Origin: Streptosporangium saharense
Lineage (GTDB): Bacteria > Actinomycetota > Actinomycetes > Streptosporangiales > Streptosporangiaceae
Reading direction: 5' to 3'
Assembly: GCF_014203715.1 (NCBI RefSeq)
Contig: NZ_JACHJP010000002.1
Coordinates: forward strand, 1,240,001 to 1,304,000
Length of the DNA stretch: 64,000 nucleotides
Shown piece by piece: positions 41,572 to 50,403 of the stretch. The number at the start of each line of letters is the position of its first letter. Within the stretch, counting starts at the first letter, position 1. The translations under genes and the position numbers were made by a program. The notes below the pieces were generated by a model, which was not told the origin of the DNA, did not search any database, and saw nothing but the letters and a program-made list of their open reading frames with translations.

Positions 41572-42812
41572 GCTTTCACGTCGACTCCGAAGTCGGACGG
41601 CTCCACAAGGTCCTGCTCCACAGGCCCGAGCTGTCCCTGAAACGGCTCACCCCGTCGAACAAGGACGACTTCCTCTTCGACGACGTGCTGTGGGTGCAGC
41701 GCGCGGTCGAGGAGCACGAGGAGTTCCAGCGGGTGCTGACCGAGCGCGGGGTCACCGTCTACCTGCTGGGCGACCTGCTGCGCGAGACGATCGACATCCC
41801 CGAGGCCCGCAAGTACATCCTCGACCACGTCATCGAGGAGCGCTTCTTCGGCCCGATGGCCGTCGACGCCCTGCGCAACGCGCTGGACGCGATGCACTCC
41901 GACGACCTGCAGCTCTACCTCACCGGCGGGATCACCAAGCAGGAGCTCGTCGACCGGGGCACCGACCCCAAGAGCCTGGCCTTCCACACCCTCGGCCCCG
42001 ACGACTTCGTGCTGCCGCCGCTGCCCAACCACCTGTTCACCCGCGACACCTCCTGCTGGATCTACGACGGCGTCTCCATCAACGCCATGCGCAAGAAGGC
42101 CCGCCAGCGCGAGACCGTGAACTACGAGGCGATCTACCGCTTCCACCCGATGTTCGCCCGGGGCTTCGACAGGCCGGACGAGGGCGGCTTCAACCTGTGG
42201 ATGCCGGGCCTGGCCGCCGCCCCGGCCACCATCGAGGGCGGTGACGTGCTGGTGATCGGGCGCGGCGCCGTACTCGTCGGGATGAGTGAGCGCACCCAGC
42301 CGCAGGCTGTCGAGATGCTCGCGCGCAGCCTGTTCGCCAAGGGGGCCGCGCGGAAGATCGTCGCCCTGAACATGCCGAAGGCGCGGGCCTTCATGCACCT
42401 GGACACCGTGATGACCAGCGTGGACGTGGGGGTGTTCACCAAGTTCGCCGGGCTGGGCATGCTGCCCTCCTACACCGTCGAGCCCGGCGACACCGAGAAG
42501 GAACTCAAGATCACCGACCACGCGCCCGAGGACATGCACCGGGCCATCGCCCACGCCATGGGCCTGGACGAGGTCAGAATCCTCACCCCGACCCAGGACG
42601 TCTACGCGGCCGAGCGGGAGCAGTGGGACGACGGCTGCAATGTGCTCGCGCTCAGCCCCGGCGTCGTCGTCGCCTACGAGCGCAACACCACCACCAACAA
42701 CTACCTGCGCGCCAACGGCGTCGAGGTGATCACCATCAGGGGCAGCGAGCTGGGCAGGGGCAGGGGCGGCCCCCGCTGCATGAGCTGTCCCCTCGAACGC
42801 GACGGCATCTGA
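41568..42812 (+). CDS. arcA: arginine deiminase
   Basis: ArcA hydrolyses arginine to citrulline and ammonia. The 414-residue protein has the N-terminal [20 protein letters not shown], the Asp-Glu-His chemistry blocks ([24 protein letters not shown]) and the nucleophile Cys404 in PRCMSCP close to the C-terminus. Length is normal. It is translationally coupled to the permease and 21 bases ahead of arcB. The pathway yields one ATP per arginine, useful when oxygen is low, and releases ammonia. Confidence 0.97.
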   Translation: MSFHVDSEVGRLHKVLLHRPELSLKRLTPSNKDDFLFDDVLWVQRAVEEHEEFQRVLTERGVTVYLLGDLLRETIDIPEARKYILDHVIEERFFGPMAVDALRNALDAMHSDDLQLYLTGGITKQELVDRGTDPKSLAFHTLGPDDFVLPPLPNHLFTRDTSCWIYDGVSINAMRKKARQRETVNYEAIYRFHPMFARGFDRPDEGGFNLWMPGLAAAPATIEGGDVLVIGRGAVLVGMSERTQPQAVEMLARSLFAKGAARKIVALNMPKARAFMHLDTVMTSVDVGVFTKFAGLGMLPSYTVEPGDTEKELKITDHAPEDMHRAIAHAMGLDEVRILTPTQDVYAAEREQWDDGCNVLALSPGVVVAYERNTTTNNYLRANGVEVITIRGSELGRGRGGPRCMSCPLERDGI

Positions 42813-42833
42813 CCTCTCACCAGGGACACGCAC

Positions 42834-43838
42834 ATGGCATTCAACCTGCGCAACCGCAGCTTCCTCAAGGAGCTCGACTTCACCCCTGAGGAGTTCGGAT
42901 TCCTCGTCACCCTCGCGGCCGAGCTCAAGGCGGCCAAGTACGCGGGCAACGAGAGGCCGCGCCTGAAGGGCAAGAACATCGCCCTGATCTTCGAGAAGTC
43001 CTCGACCCGCACCCGGTGCGCCTTCGAGGTCGGCGCGCACGACCAGGGGGCGCACGTCACCTACCTCGACCCCAGCGGCTCCCAGATGGGCCACAAGGAG
43101 TCGGTGCGCGACACCGCCAGGGTGCTCGGCAGGATGTTCGACGGCATCGAGTACCGGGGCAGCAAGCAGGCCTACGTCGAGGAGCTGGCCGCCTGCTCGG
43201 GAGTCCCGGTCTGGAACGGCCTCACCGACGAGTGGCACCCCACCCAGATGCTCGCCGACCTGCTCACCATGCGGGAGCACAGCGACAAGCCGCTGCGGAA
43301 GATCTCCTACGCCTACCTCGGCGACGCCCGCAACAACATGGGCCACTCGCTGCTGGTCACCGGCGCGCTGATGGGGATGGACGTGCGGATCGTGGCCCCC
43401 AGGGAGCTGTGGCCCGAGGAGGCCACGGTCGCCAAACCGGCCAGGGACCTCGCCGAGAGGACCGGCGCCAGGATCACCGTCACCGACGACGTCGCCGAGG
43501 GCGTCAGGGGCGTGGACTTCCTCTACACCGACGTGTGGGTGTCCATGGGCGAGCCGAAGGAGGTGTGGGACCAGCGCGTCAAGCTGCTCATGCCGTACCA
43601 GGTGAACGCCTCGGTCGTCGAGGCGACCGGCAACCCCGGGGTGAGGTTCATGCACTGCCTGCCCGCCTTCCACAACCGGGAGACGAAGGTCGGTGAGGAG
43701 CTGTACGAGAAGACCGGCCACGACGCCCTTGAGGTCACCGACGAGGTCTTCGAGTCGCCGATCTCGATCGTCTTCGACCAGGCGGAGAACCGCCTGCACA
43801 CCATCAAGGCCGTCATGGTCGCCACCCTGGGAGACTGA
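42834..43838 (+). CDS. arcB: catabolic ornithine carbamoyltransferase
   Basis: ArcB converts citrulline and phosphate to ornithine and carbamoyl phosphate in the deiminase pathway. In 334 residues it shows the carbamoyl-phosphate site [29 protein letters not shown] and the ornithine motif [10 protein letters not shown]. The fold is the same as anabolic ArgF. Its place between arcA and arcC is what makes the catabolic role most likely. Confidence 0.95.
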   Translation: MAFNLRNRSFLKELDFTPEEFGFLVTLAAELKAAKYAGNERPRLKGKNIALIFEKSSTRTRCAFEVGAHDQGAHVTYLDPSGSQMGHKESVRDTARVLGRMFDGIEYRGSKQAYVEELAACSGVPVWNGLTDEWHPTQMLADLLTMREHSDKPLRKISYAYLGDARNNMGHSLLVTGALMGMDVRIVAPRELWPEEATVAKPARDLAERTGARITVTDDVAEGVRGVDFLYTDVWVSMGEPKEVWDQRVKLLMPYQVNASVVEATGNPGVRFMHCLPAFHNRETKVGEELYEKTGHDALEVTDEVFESPISIVFDQAENRLHTIKAVMVATLGD

Positions 43839-43840
43839 GG

Positions 43841-44776
43841 ATGCGGGTTCTGGTCGCCCTCGGGGGCAACGCGCTGCTGCGCAGGGGGCAGAGCCCCGAC
43901 GCGCTGACCCAGCGGGAGAACGTCCAGGTCGTCGCCGCCTCACTGGCGAGGCTCGCCGAGCGGCACGAGCTGATCATCACGCACGGGAACGGCCCCCAGG
44001 TCGGCGTGCTGGCGCTGGAGAGCGCCAACGACCCCAACCTGGCCAGGCCGTACCCGCTGGACACCATCGGCGCCGAGACGCAGGGCATGATCGGCTACTG
44101 GATGCTCCAGGCCCTGCAGAACGCGCTTCCGGGGCGGCAGGTGGCCGCCACGATCAACCAGACGCTCGTCTCGGCGGTCGATCCCGCCTTCGACGACCCG
44201 ACGAAGTTCGTCGGCCAGGTCTACGAGCGGGCCGAGGCGGAGAAACTGGCCGGGGAGTACGGCTGGACCGTCAAGCCGGACGGTCAGTACTGGCGCCGCG
44301 TCGTGCCCTCCCCCGCCCCGCAGCGGGTCGTGGAGACCCGGCTGCTGCGCCGCCTGGTCCGCGACGGCGTCGTGGTGGTCTGCGCGGGCGGCGGCGGGAT
44401 CCCGGTCATCCGCAACGACAGGGGCCAGCTCCAGGGCGTCGAGGCCGTCATCGACAAGGACCTGACCGCCTCGGTGCTCGCCGAGGCCCTTGAGGCCGAC
44501 GTCCTGATGATCCTCACCGACGTGTCGCGGGTCGCCAGGCACTTCGGGACGCCGCGGCAGGAGGAGATCACCCACACCACGCCGCACCAGCTTCGCGCCG
44601 AGCGCTTCCCCGCGGGCTCCATGGGCCCCAAGGTCGAGGCCGCCTGCCGCTTCGTCGAGACCACCGGCGACATGGCCGCGATCGGGAAGCTGGACGAGGC
44701 GGAGCTGATCCTGGAGGGCGAGGCGGGCACCATCGTCACCCCCAACGCCACCTGGCCGCTGGCCAGCACCCTTTGA
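43841..44776 (+). CDS. arcC: carbamate kinase
   Basis: ArcC transfers phosphate from carbamoyl phosphate to ADP, the ATP-yielding step. The 311-residue protein has VALGGNALLRRGQ at the start, THGNGPQVGVLALES, and DKDLTASVLAEALEAD, all typical. It starts two bases after the arcB stop. It completes the three-enzyme pathway. Confidence 0.96.
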   Translation: MRVLVALGGNALLRRGQSPDALTQRENVQVVAASLARLAERHELIITHGNGPQVGVLALESANDPNLARPYPLDTIGAETQGMIGYWMLQALQNALPGRQVAATINQTLVSAVDPAFDDPTKFVGQVYERAEAEKLAGEYGWTVKPDGQYWRRVVPSPAPQRVVETRLLRRLVRDGVVVVCAGGGGIPVIRNDRGQLQGVEAVIDKDLTASVLAEALEADVLMILTDVSRVARHFGTPRQEEITHTTPHQLRAERFPAGSMGPKVEAACRFVETTGDMAAIGKLDEAELILEGEAGTIVTPNATWPLASTL

Positions 44777-44800
44777 CGGTCTCTTCGAGGAGGGCAACAC

Positions 44801-46225
44801 GTGGACTCCGTGGTACGGCGGCTCCTGCGCACCAAACCCGCCGAGCAGATCGTCGCCGAGGGCGGTCACGGCGAGGGCGGCGAGCTGCGCCGGACCATGA
44901 CCCTGTGGCAGCTCACCCTCTTCAGCGTGGGTGCCACCCTCGGCACGGGCATCTTCGTCATCCTCGGCCAGGCCGTGCCGAAGGCGGGACCCGCGGTGAT
45001 CCTCGCCTTCGTCCTGGCGGCCGTCACGGCGCTGTTCTCCGCGCTGTCCTACGCCGAGCTGGCCGGGACCATCCCGGTCTCCGGCTCCTCCTACTCCTAC
45101 GCCTACGCGACGCTGGGCGAGCTGGTCGCCTGGGTGTGCGGCTGGTGCCTGATGCTGGAGTACGCCGTCTCCGTGGCGGCGGTCGCGGTCGGCTGGGGGG
45201 AGTACCTCAACCACTTCTTCCGCGACCTGTTCGGCTGGCAGCTTCCCGCCGCCATCACCCACTCCCCCGGCGACCAGGGCGGCGTGATCAACGTCACCGC
45301 GATCCTGATCGTCCTGCTGGCCACCTGGCTGCTGCTGCGCGGCGCCTCGGAGAGCGCGACCGCGAACGCGATCTTCGTGCTGATCAAGATCGCGGTGCTG
45401 GTGTTCTTCTGCGTCGTGGCCTTCACCGCCTTCGAGAGCGGCAACCTGACCCCCTTCGTCCCGATGGGCGTCGCCGGCATCACCGCGGCCGCCTCGCAGG
45501 TCTTCTTCTCCTACATCGGCTTCGACGCCGCCTCGACCGCCGGTGAGGAGGCCAGGAACCCCAAGCGCGACCTGCCGCTGGCGATCCTGCTGTCGCTGGT
45601 CATCGTCACTGTCGTCTACGTGCTGGTCGCGCTGGCCGCCGTCGGCGCCATGCCCTGGCAGCAGTTCGACCCGGAGACCACCGAGGCCAGCCTCGCCCTG
45701 ATCGCCGACCGCGCGACCGGCTCGACCTGGGCGGGCCTGATCATCTCCTTCGGCGCGGTCATCGCCATCGCCAGCGTCGTGCTGACCGTGCTGTACGGCC
45801 AGACCCGCATCCTGTTCGCGATGTCCCGCGACGGCCTGCTGCCGAGGATCTTCGAGCGGATCGACCCGCGCCGCCAGGTCCCGGTCGCCAACACGCTCAT
45901 CGTCGCCACGTTCGTCTCCGTGCTGGCCGGGTTCATCCCGCTCGGCCAGCTCGCCGAGGCCACCAGCATCGGGACCCTGTTCGCCTTCGCCATCGTCAAC
46001 GTCGGCGTGCTGGTGCTGCGCCGTACCCAGCCGGACCTGCCGCGCAGCTTCAGGACCCCGCTCTTCCCGCTGACCCCGATCCTCGGGGTGATCTTCTGCG
46101 TGGTGGTCATGCTGGGCCTGGCCGGGGTCACCTGGCTCGCCTTCGCCATCTGGATGGCCGTCGGCCTGCTCGCCTACTTCCTGTACGGCTTCCGCCACTC
46201 ACGCCTCAGCAGGAGCGTCCGATGA
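44801..46225 (+). CDS. APC-family cationic amino acid permease
   Basis: A 474-residue transporter with about twelve membrane helices, opening with a cytoplasmic tail and helix 1 (LFSVGATLGTGIFVILGQAV) and the conserved helix-6 region (FFSYIGFDAASTAGEEARNP) of cationic amino acid transporters. The start is GTG 44801 with GAGGAGG upstream. It follows arcC and overlaps the next gene by four bases. It may supply arginine or export ornithine, in parallel with the first permease; specificity is inferred from context. Confidence 0.87.
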   Translation: MDSVVRRLLRTKPAEQIVAEGGHGEGGELRRTMTLWQLTLFSVGATLGTGIFVILGQAVPKAGPAVILAFVLAAVTALFSALSYAELAGTIPVSGSSYSYAYATLGELVAWVCGWCLMLEYAVSVAAVAVGWGEYLNHFFRDLFGWQLPAAITHSPGDQGGVINVTAILIVLLATWLLLRGASESATANAIFVLIKIAVLVFFCVVAFTAFESGNLTPFVPMGVAGITAAASQVFFSYIGFDAASTAGEEARNPKRDLPLAILLSLVIVTVVYVLVALAAVGAMPWQQFDPETTEASLALIADRATGSTWAGLIISFGAVIAIASVVLTVLYGQTRILFAMSRDGLLPRIFERIDPRRQVPVANTLIVATFVSVLAGFIPLGQLAEATSIGTLFAFAIVNVGVLVLRRTQPDLPRSFRTPLFPLTPILGVIFCVVVMLGLAGVTWLAFAIWMAVGLLAYFLYGFRHSRLSRSVR

Positions 46226-47130
46226 AGATCGAGCACATCCTCGCCGGATTCGTCCCCGGAAGCCGGGGACAGGACGGGCTGACGCTGGCCGTACTGCTGG
46301 CCCGCCAGGCCGGGGCCCGGCTGACCGTCGCCCACGTCCACGTGCCCGCCTGGCCCACGCCGGGGCCGGGGAAGATCGACGCCGAGTGGCGGGCCTACGT
46401 GACGGCGCAGGCGAAGGCCGTCCTGGACCAGGCCCGCGAGCTGCTGGCCGACGTGCGGGACGTGCCGGTCGAGTTCGTCTCCCACGGCCACCGGGGCAGC
46501 GGCAGGGGGCTGGTCCAGCTCGCCAAACAGGTCGAGGCCGACGCGGTGGTCATCGGCTCGGCCCCCGGCGGCGGCAGGGGCCGTATCCGGGTCGGCAGCA
46601 CCGCCGACCAGCTCCTGCACACCTCCCCCGTGCCCGTCGCCCTGGCCCCCAGGGGATACACCGAGACCCACCCGCCCGGCCTGCGGCGGCTGACCGTCGC
46701 CTACCGCCGCGACCCCGCCTCCGACGAGGCAGTACGGCAGGCCTTCGTGCTCGCCGAGCGGATGGACGTCCCGCTGCGCCTGGTCACCCTCGTGCTGAGC
46801 GGGGGACGGCGGGGCAGGATCGAGACCGAGATGCTCGGCAGGCTCAGGGAGAAGGTCACCGCCGACCTTGAGGAGATCATCCGGGGGCACGACGACGTCC
46901 GGGTGGACGTGGAGGTGCTGGAGGGCAGGGACGTGACGGCCGCGCTGGCCGGAACCGACTGCGAGGCGACGATGGTGATCTGCGCGTCGAGCGAGACCGG
47001 GCCCGTGCGGCGGGTCTTTCTCGGCGACGTCTCGCTGAAGATCATACGTTCGGCGCCCTGTCCGGTGATGATGGTGCCCAGGACCCCCTCCGGGAAGCCA
47101 GGGTCCGCCGCACAGCGGGGGAAGCGGTGA
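46222..47130 (+). CDS. tandem-domain universal stress protein
   Basis: A 302-residue protein with two UspA-like domains. Domain one (about 1-145) ends with the nucleotide-binding pattern GSAPGGGRGRIRVGSTADQL; domain two (about 155-295) ends with SSETGPVRRVFLGDVSLKII, a degenerate form of the same pattern. Its ATG overlaps the permease stop, so it is cotranscribed with the arginine deiminase genes. In other bacteria Usp proteins are induced by hypoxia or energy stress, which suits this operon. Confidence 0.88.
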   Translation: MKIEHILAGFVPGSRGQDGLTLAVLLARQAGARLTVAHVHVPAWPTPGPGKIDAEWRAYVTAQAKAVLDQARELLADVRDVPVEFVSHGHRGSGRGLVQLAKQVEADAVVIGSAPGGGRGRIRVGSTADQLLHTSPVPVALAPRGYTETHPPGLRRLTVAYRRDPASDEAVRQAFVLAERMDVPLRLVTLVLSGGRRGRIETEMLGRLREKVTADLEEIIRGHDDVRVDVEVLEGRDVTAALAGTDCEATMVICASSETGPVRRVFLGDVSLKIIRSAPCPVMMVPRTPSGKPGSAAQRGKR

Positions 47131-47399
47131 TGATTCACTATCCGCGATGGGACAAGCACGGCGTTTGAGGCGGACCACATCGGATCGGATTCGACATCTT
47201 TTTTCCAATCAGCTTGACCTTAGGCGCCCACAGCTTTACCGTCACTGTCCGTAACCACACCTCGCGGCGTTATCGGGTAAACCCCGACGCATCAGTCACC
47301 GAAGGTGCCTACCCCAGGCCAACCCGGTGGTTGGGGCATAAGTTGCGAGGGAGGACAATCAACTGAAAGCAGTACATAACCGAGCCGGGGGGCCACACG
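47131..47399 (+). promoter_or_regulatory. bldD upstream region
   Basis: This 269-base gap holds no gene. It is moderately AT-rich around 47195-47210 and near the bldD start (47371-47390), where promoter elements are likely. I looked for a terminator after the universal stress gene and saw none of note. BldD is known to repress its own gene in Streptomyces, so a BldD site should lie here, but no single candidate stands out clearly enough to name. Confidence 0.3.
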
Positions 47400-47894
47400 A
47401 TGCCGTCTGAATACGCCAAGTCGCTGGGTGCAAGACTCCGCGCGATTCGCACTCAGCAGGGCCTGTCCCTGCACGGAGTCGAAGAGAAGTCCCGCGGCCG
47501 TTGGAAGGCCGTTGTCGTCGGCTCCTACGAGCGTGGGGACCGTGCGGTCACGGTGCAGAAGCTGGCCGAGCTGGCCGACTTCTACGGTGTTCCGGTCAAT
47601 GAGCTCCTGCCAGGGGGCAGCGCTCCGAGCCCGCTGGGCCCCACGCCGAAGCTTGTGATCGACCTTGAGCGTCTTGCCCAGCTACCCAAGGAGAAGGCGG
47701 GTGCGCTGGCGCGTTACGCGGCCACCATCCAGAGCCAGCGTGGTGACTACAACGGCAAGGTGCTGTCCATCCGTCAGGAGGACCTGCGCTCCCTGGCCGT
47801 GATCTACGACAAGTCCCCCAGCGAGCTCACCGAGGAGCTCATCAACTGGGGTGTGCTCGACCCGGAGGCCCGCAGGGCCGTCGAGTCCTTCTGA
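47400..47894 (+). CDS. bldD: BldD, cyclic-di-GMP-controlled developmental repressor
   Basis: BldD holds sporulation and many developmental genes off during growth; a tetramer of c-di-GMP joins two molecules. The 164-residue protein starts EYAKSLGARLRAIRTQQGLS, a helix-turn-helix domain nearly identical to the Streptomyces protein. The C-terminal domain holds the ligand signature RxD-x8-RxxD exactly: Arg114-Gly-Asp116 and Arg125-Gln-Glu-Asp128. This tells us the organism is a differentiating actinomycete with c-di-GMP signalling. In Streptomyces this gene adjoins pyrR; here about 8.9 kb separates them. Confidence 0.97.
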   Translation: MPSEYAKSLGARLRAIRTQQGLSLHGVEEKSRGRWKAVVVGSYERGDRAVTVQKLAELADFYGVPVNELLPGGSAPSPLGPTPKLVIDLERLAQLPKEKAGALARYAATIQSQRGDYNGKVLSIRQEDLRSLAVIYDKSPSELTEELINWGVLDPEARRAVESF

Positions 47895-47902
47895 CGACCC
47901 GT

Positions 47903-47927
47903 CCGGTCGCGGGCCCCCCGCGGCCGG
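47903..47927 (+). terminator. bldD terminator
   Basis: A stem pairing 47903-47913 with 47917-47927 (CCGGTCGCGGG against CCCGCGGCCGG, one T-G pair) around CCC lies nine bases after the bldD stop. No T-run follows. It probably ends the bldD mRNA. Confidence 0.75.
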
Positions 47928-48037
47928 GCGTGCCCGGCGAGCCGTAAGTCTTCCTCTCTCGTTAGAACATGGCCCGCACGCCGCCACGGATCACGATCGC
48001 TGTGGTAGGAAAAGGCAAACATGGCATTTAACGAGAT

Positions 48038-49273
48038 GTGGTGGACATGGCCCGGGGAGAGGATCGTCACGATCCCTCTCGACCGCGCCCGAAAAGCCGT
48101 CTCGCCTCCCTCAAGGCCGCGCTCGGGTCCACCAAGACCCGGGCGTTCCTGCGGCTGCTGACCTCCGTCGGGGCGACCAGGACCCAGGAGACGCTCAGGC
48201 TGCTGCCGTTCGTCGTCATGGGCCTGGTCGCGCTGATCGACTTCGGCTCGGGGCCGACCTCGGGGCTGCTGCCGCTGCTCGCCCTCGGTCCGGCCTTCGC
48301 CAGTGTGGCCTGCGGCCTGGCCAGGACCACGGTCGCGGGCCTCATCGCGCTGACGCTGTGCGTGGCCCTCGGCGTCTACAACGACATCCTGTGGACCTCC
48401 CGCACCAACATCACCATGGCCGCCATCCTCGGTGTCACGGTGGCCAGCGTGCTGGCCAGCGCGGGACGGCTCAGGCACGAGCGTCAGCTCGCCGACGTCC
48501 GTTCCGTCGCCGAGGCCGCCCAGCGGGTGCTGCTGCGGCCCGTGCCGCGCAGGGCGGGCCCCGGCATCGGCGTGGCCGTCTCCTACACCTCGGCCACGGC
48601 CGAGGCCCGCATCGGCGGCGACCTGTACGAGGTGGTGACCACCCCGCACGGGGTGCGGATCATCGTGGGGGACGTCCAGGGAAAGGGCCTGGAGGCCGTC
48701 GAGACGGCCGCCGTGGTGCTCGGCGCCTTCAGGGAGGCCGCCCACGACGAGGCCAAGCTACAGGGCGTTGTGGCGCGCCTGGAGAACGCCCTGTCGCGGG
48801 AGCTGTCGGGCGAGCAGTTCGTCACCGCCATCCTGTCCGAGATCACCGACCTGACCGATCTCGGCGAGGCGCAGGAGGGGACCTCCATCACCGTCATCAA
48901 CTGCGGCCACCCGCCGCCCATGGTGCTGGCGGCCGACGGCAGCCGCTCCTTCGCCGAGCCTCCCGACGAGGCCCTTCCGCTGGGCATGGCGTCGCTGAAG
49001 GGAGGCGAGGCGGTGCCGCACCAGATCCGCTTCGAGCCCGGCGACCAGGTGCTCTTCTACACCGACGGGGTCATCGAGGCGCGCGATGGAACGGGCCAGT
49101 TCTATCCGCTGGCCTCCAGGGCGCACCTGCTGAGCGGCTCGGACCCGCAGCTCGCCCTCGACGCGCTCCGCGCCGACCTGCTGCGTCACGTGGGCAGGCC
49201 GCTGAGCGACGACGCCGCCATGCTCCTGCTGCGCCACCGCACCGCCCGCCCGCTGACCTCCTCCGCGGCCTGA
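48038..49273 (+). CDS. membrane PP2C/SpoIIE-type serine phosphatase
   Basis: A 411-residue phosphatase of the RsbU/SpoIIE class. Residues up to about 50 are basic, followed by three to four membrane helices (about 55-140), then the PP2C domain with metal Asp residues in ARIGGDLYEVV and VGDVQGKGLEAV, a NCGHPPPMVL block, and the final DDAAMLLLRH. These enzymes usually dephosphorylate anti-anti-sigma factors. No sigma or anti-sigma gene is nearby. The start is GTG 48038 or ATG 48047; neither has a strong ribosome site. Confidence 0.9.
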   Translation: MVDMARGEDRHDPSRPRPKSRLASLKAALGSTKTRAFLRLLTSVGATRTQETLRLLPFVVMGLVALIDFGSGPTSGLLPLLALGPAFASVACGLARTTVAGLIALTLCVALGVYNDILWTSRTNITMAAILGVTVASVLASAGRLRHERQLADVRSVAEAAQRVLLRPVPRRAGPGIGVAVSYTSATAEARIGGDLYEVVTTPHGVRIIVGDVQGKGLEAVETAAVVLGAFREAAHDEAKLQGVVARLENALSRELSGEQFVTAILSEITDLTDLGEAQEGTSITVINCGHPPPMVLAADGSRSFAEPPDEALPLGMASLKGGEAVPHQIRFEPGDQVLFYTDGVIEARDGTGQFYPLASRAHLLSGSDPQLALDALRADLLRHVGRPLSDDAAMLLLRHRTARPLTSSAA

Positions 49274-49290
49274 TCGGGAGGTACGGCCTG

Positions 49291-49737
49291 CTAGCCCGCC
49301 ATGGGGACGCGGGCCGGGAGGGTGGTCTGGGCGGGCAGGCCGAGGAGGGTCTCCACGGTGACGACGAACCGCTCGGCCTCGGAGATGAGCTCCTCGGCGT
49401 CCCGCGCGGAGACCATGCGGGTCATGCCCGCCTCGGCCGCGGCCCGCTTGGTCGCGCTGATCTCGAAGTAGGGCGCCCACTCGGCGAGCCTGGGCTCGGC
49501 CTCGGGCAGCAGCTCCCAGGCGCTGCGCAGGCGGCGCCTGCGGCCGTCCATGGGGCGGGGCCGTGCGGCCAGGATGGCCGCGGCCGCCCGCAGGGCCGCC
49601 AGGTGGGCGGCGACGTATCGGGTGGCGGGGGTCCTGGCGGCACTGGCCTCCTCAAGGCAGTCGCGTGCGTCGGCCAGGTGCGCCCGCACCGTGGATGAGA
49701 GCCGGGGCCCATCGGAATCGCTGAGCCGAGGGGTCAT
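49291..49737 (-). CDS. SAV_6107-type HEPN protein, probably SOS-regulated
   Basis: A 148-residue helical protein of the SAV_6107 HEPN family. It has the HEPN-style Rx4H motif (Arg40-Tyr-Val-Ala-Ala-His45), which in active members cuts RNA. I favour ATG 49737, with GGAGG eight bases upstream. The same frame is open further up, and an in-frame ATG at 49941 lies seven bases past a consensus -10, so a 216-residue form made from a leaderless mRNA is possible. The promoter carries two LexA-like boxes. In Streptomyces, as I recall, this family sits close to dinB; no dinB is visible here. RNase activity is unproven. Confidence 0.78.
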   Translation of the reverse strand: MTPRLSDSDGPRLSSTVRAHLADARDCLEEASAARTPATRYVAAHLAALRAAAAILAARPRPMDGRRRRLRSAWELLPEAEPRLAEWAPYFEISATKRAAAEAGMTRMVSARDAEELISEAERFVVTVETLLGLPAQTTLPARVPMAG

Positions 49738-49945
49738 GTGCTTCAGCCTCCTTGGTCGCAAGCGGCTCCCGGCGAATCCGCCGGTCAGGTCAACACTCGC
49801 AGACCCCACCGACAAATCCTCCGGGCGGCCGGACGAGGAGCTTCCCCTCTCCCCGTCCGCCCCGGCCTCGCCCTGCCCGCCGTGGCCGACGGTCCTGACG
49901 AGGGCCAGCCACCTGGACGTGGGCCGCGAGCCCCACGTCATCACA

Positions 49946-50000
49946 TCGAACATAAATTCGATCACAGGTAGTGTCAAGTAAACGCACGAACAAAAGTTCG
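49946..50000 (-). promoter_or_regulatory. LexA-type promoter: two SOS boxes on a consensus sigma-70 site
   Basis: On the minus strand there is a perfect -35 TTGACA (49972-49977), a 17-base spacer and a -10 TATGTT (49949-49954). A perfect actinobacterial SOS box CGAAC-N4-GTTCG lies just upstream of the -35 (49987-50000). A second box, TCGAACATAAATTCGA (49946-49961), one base from palindromic, covers the -10. The promoter points at the HEPN gene. No plus-strand gene lies downstream that it could serve. Confidence 0.85.
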
Positions 50001-50350
50001 ACACCACGAGGCAGCCGGGACCCTCACGAACCATCCGCCCCCGGCGCCCCGCTCCTCGCCGTGGGTCGCGCCGGGACAAGCGAGGGCGGTCACGGACAAG
50101 GGGTTTCGGACACCCTCCGGAGCCCCCTTCACACGGCGGGTGTACGGCGGCAGCCGCATCCTTTTCCCCATCCCATCGACTGATTTATAGGCATATGCCT
50201 GCTTTAAATGTTCAAGGTGGGCTTTGGAGGGTTGTGCGGTTTTCCATAGCCCCCGAGAGACCCGGGACATGGAGGCCGTGCCGTTCCGTATGGCGGGAAA
50301 GCGGCACGGGACCGGTGTTCACAACGGAGGCAAACACCCGTCAAGACGAC
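50001..50350. other. non-coding region with a 12-bp palindrome
   Basis: No gene is supported between the SOS promoter and the terminator of the L,D-transpeptidase. The stretch contains a perfect 12-bp palindrome AGGCATATGCCT at 50189-50200 in an AT-rich patch (50178-50215), which could be an operator or part of a promoter. The frames that cross it look like chance. Confidence 0.45.
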
Positions 50351-50384
50351 CGTGCCCCCGGCCCTTCCCAGGACCGGGGGCACG
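50351..50384 (-). terminator. L,D-transpeptidase terminator
   Basis: An 11-bp perfect stem pairs 50351-50361 with 50374-50384 (CGTGCCCCCGG against CCGGGGGCACG). It lies 19 bases after the L,D-transpeptidase stop on the minus strand. Confidence 0.88.
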
Positions 50385-50403
50385 AGGAACCACAATCACA
50401 TCG

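Noticed and set aside
47131..47399. BldD operator in the bldD promoter
   Set aside because: Short GTNAC-like words occur, but none forms a convincing pair at a fixed spacing, so no site is claimed.
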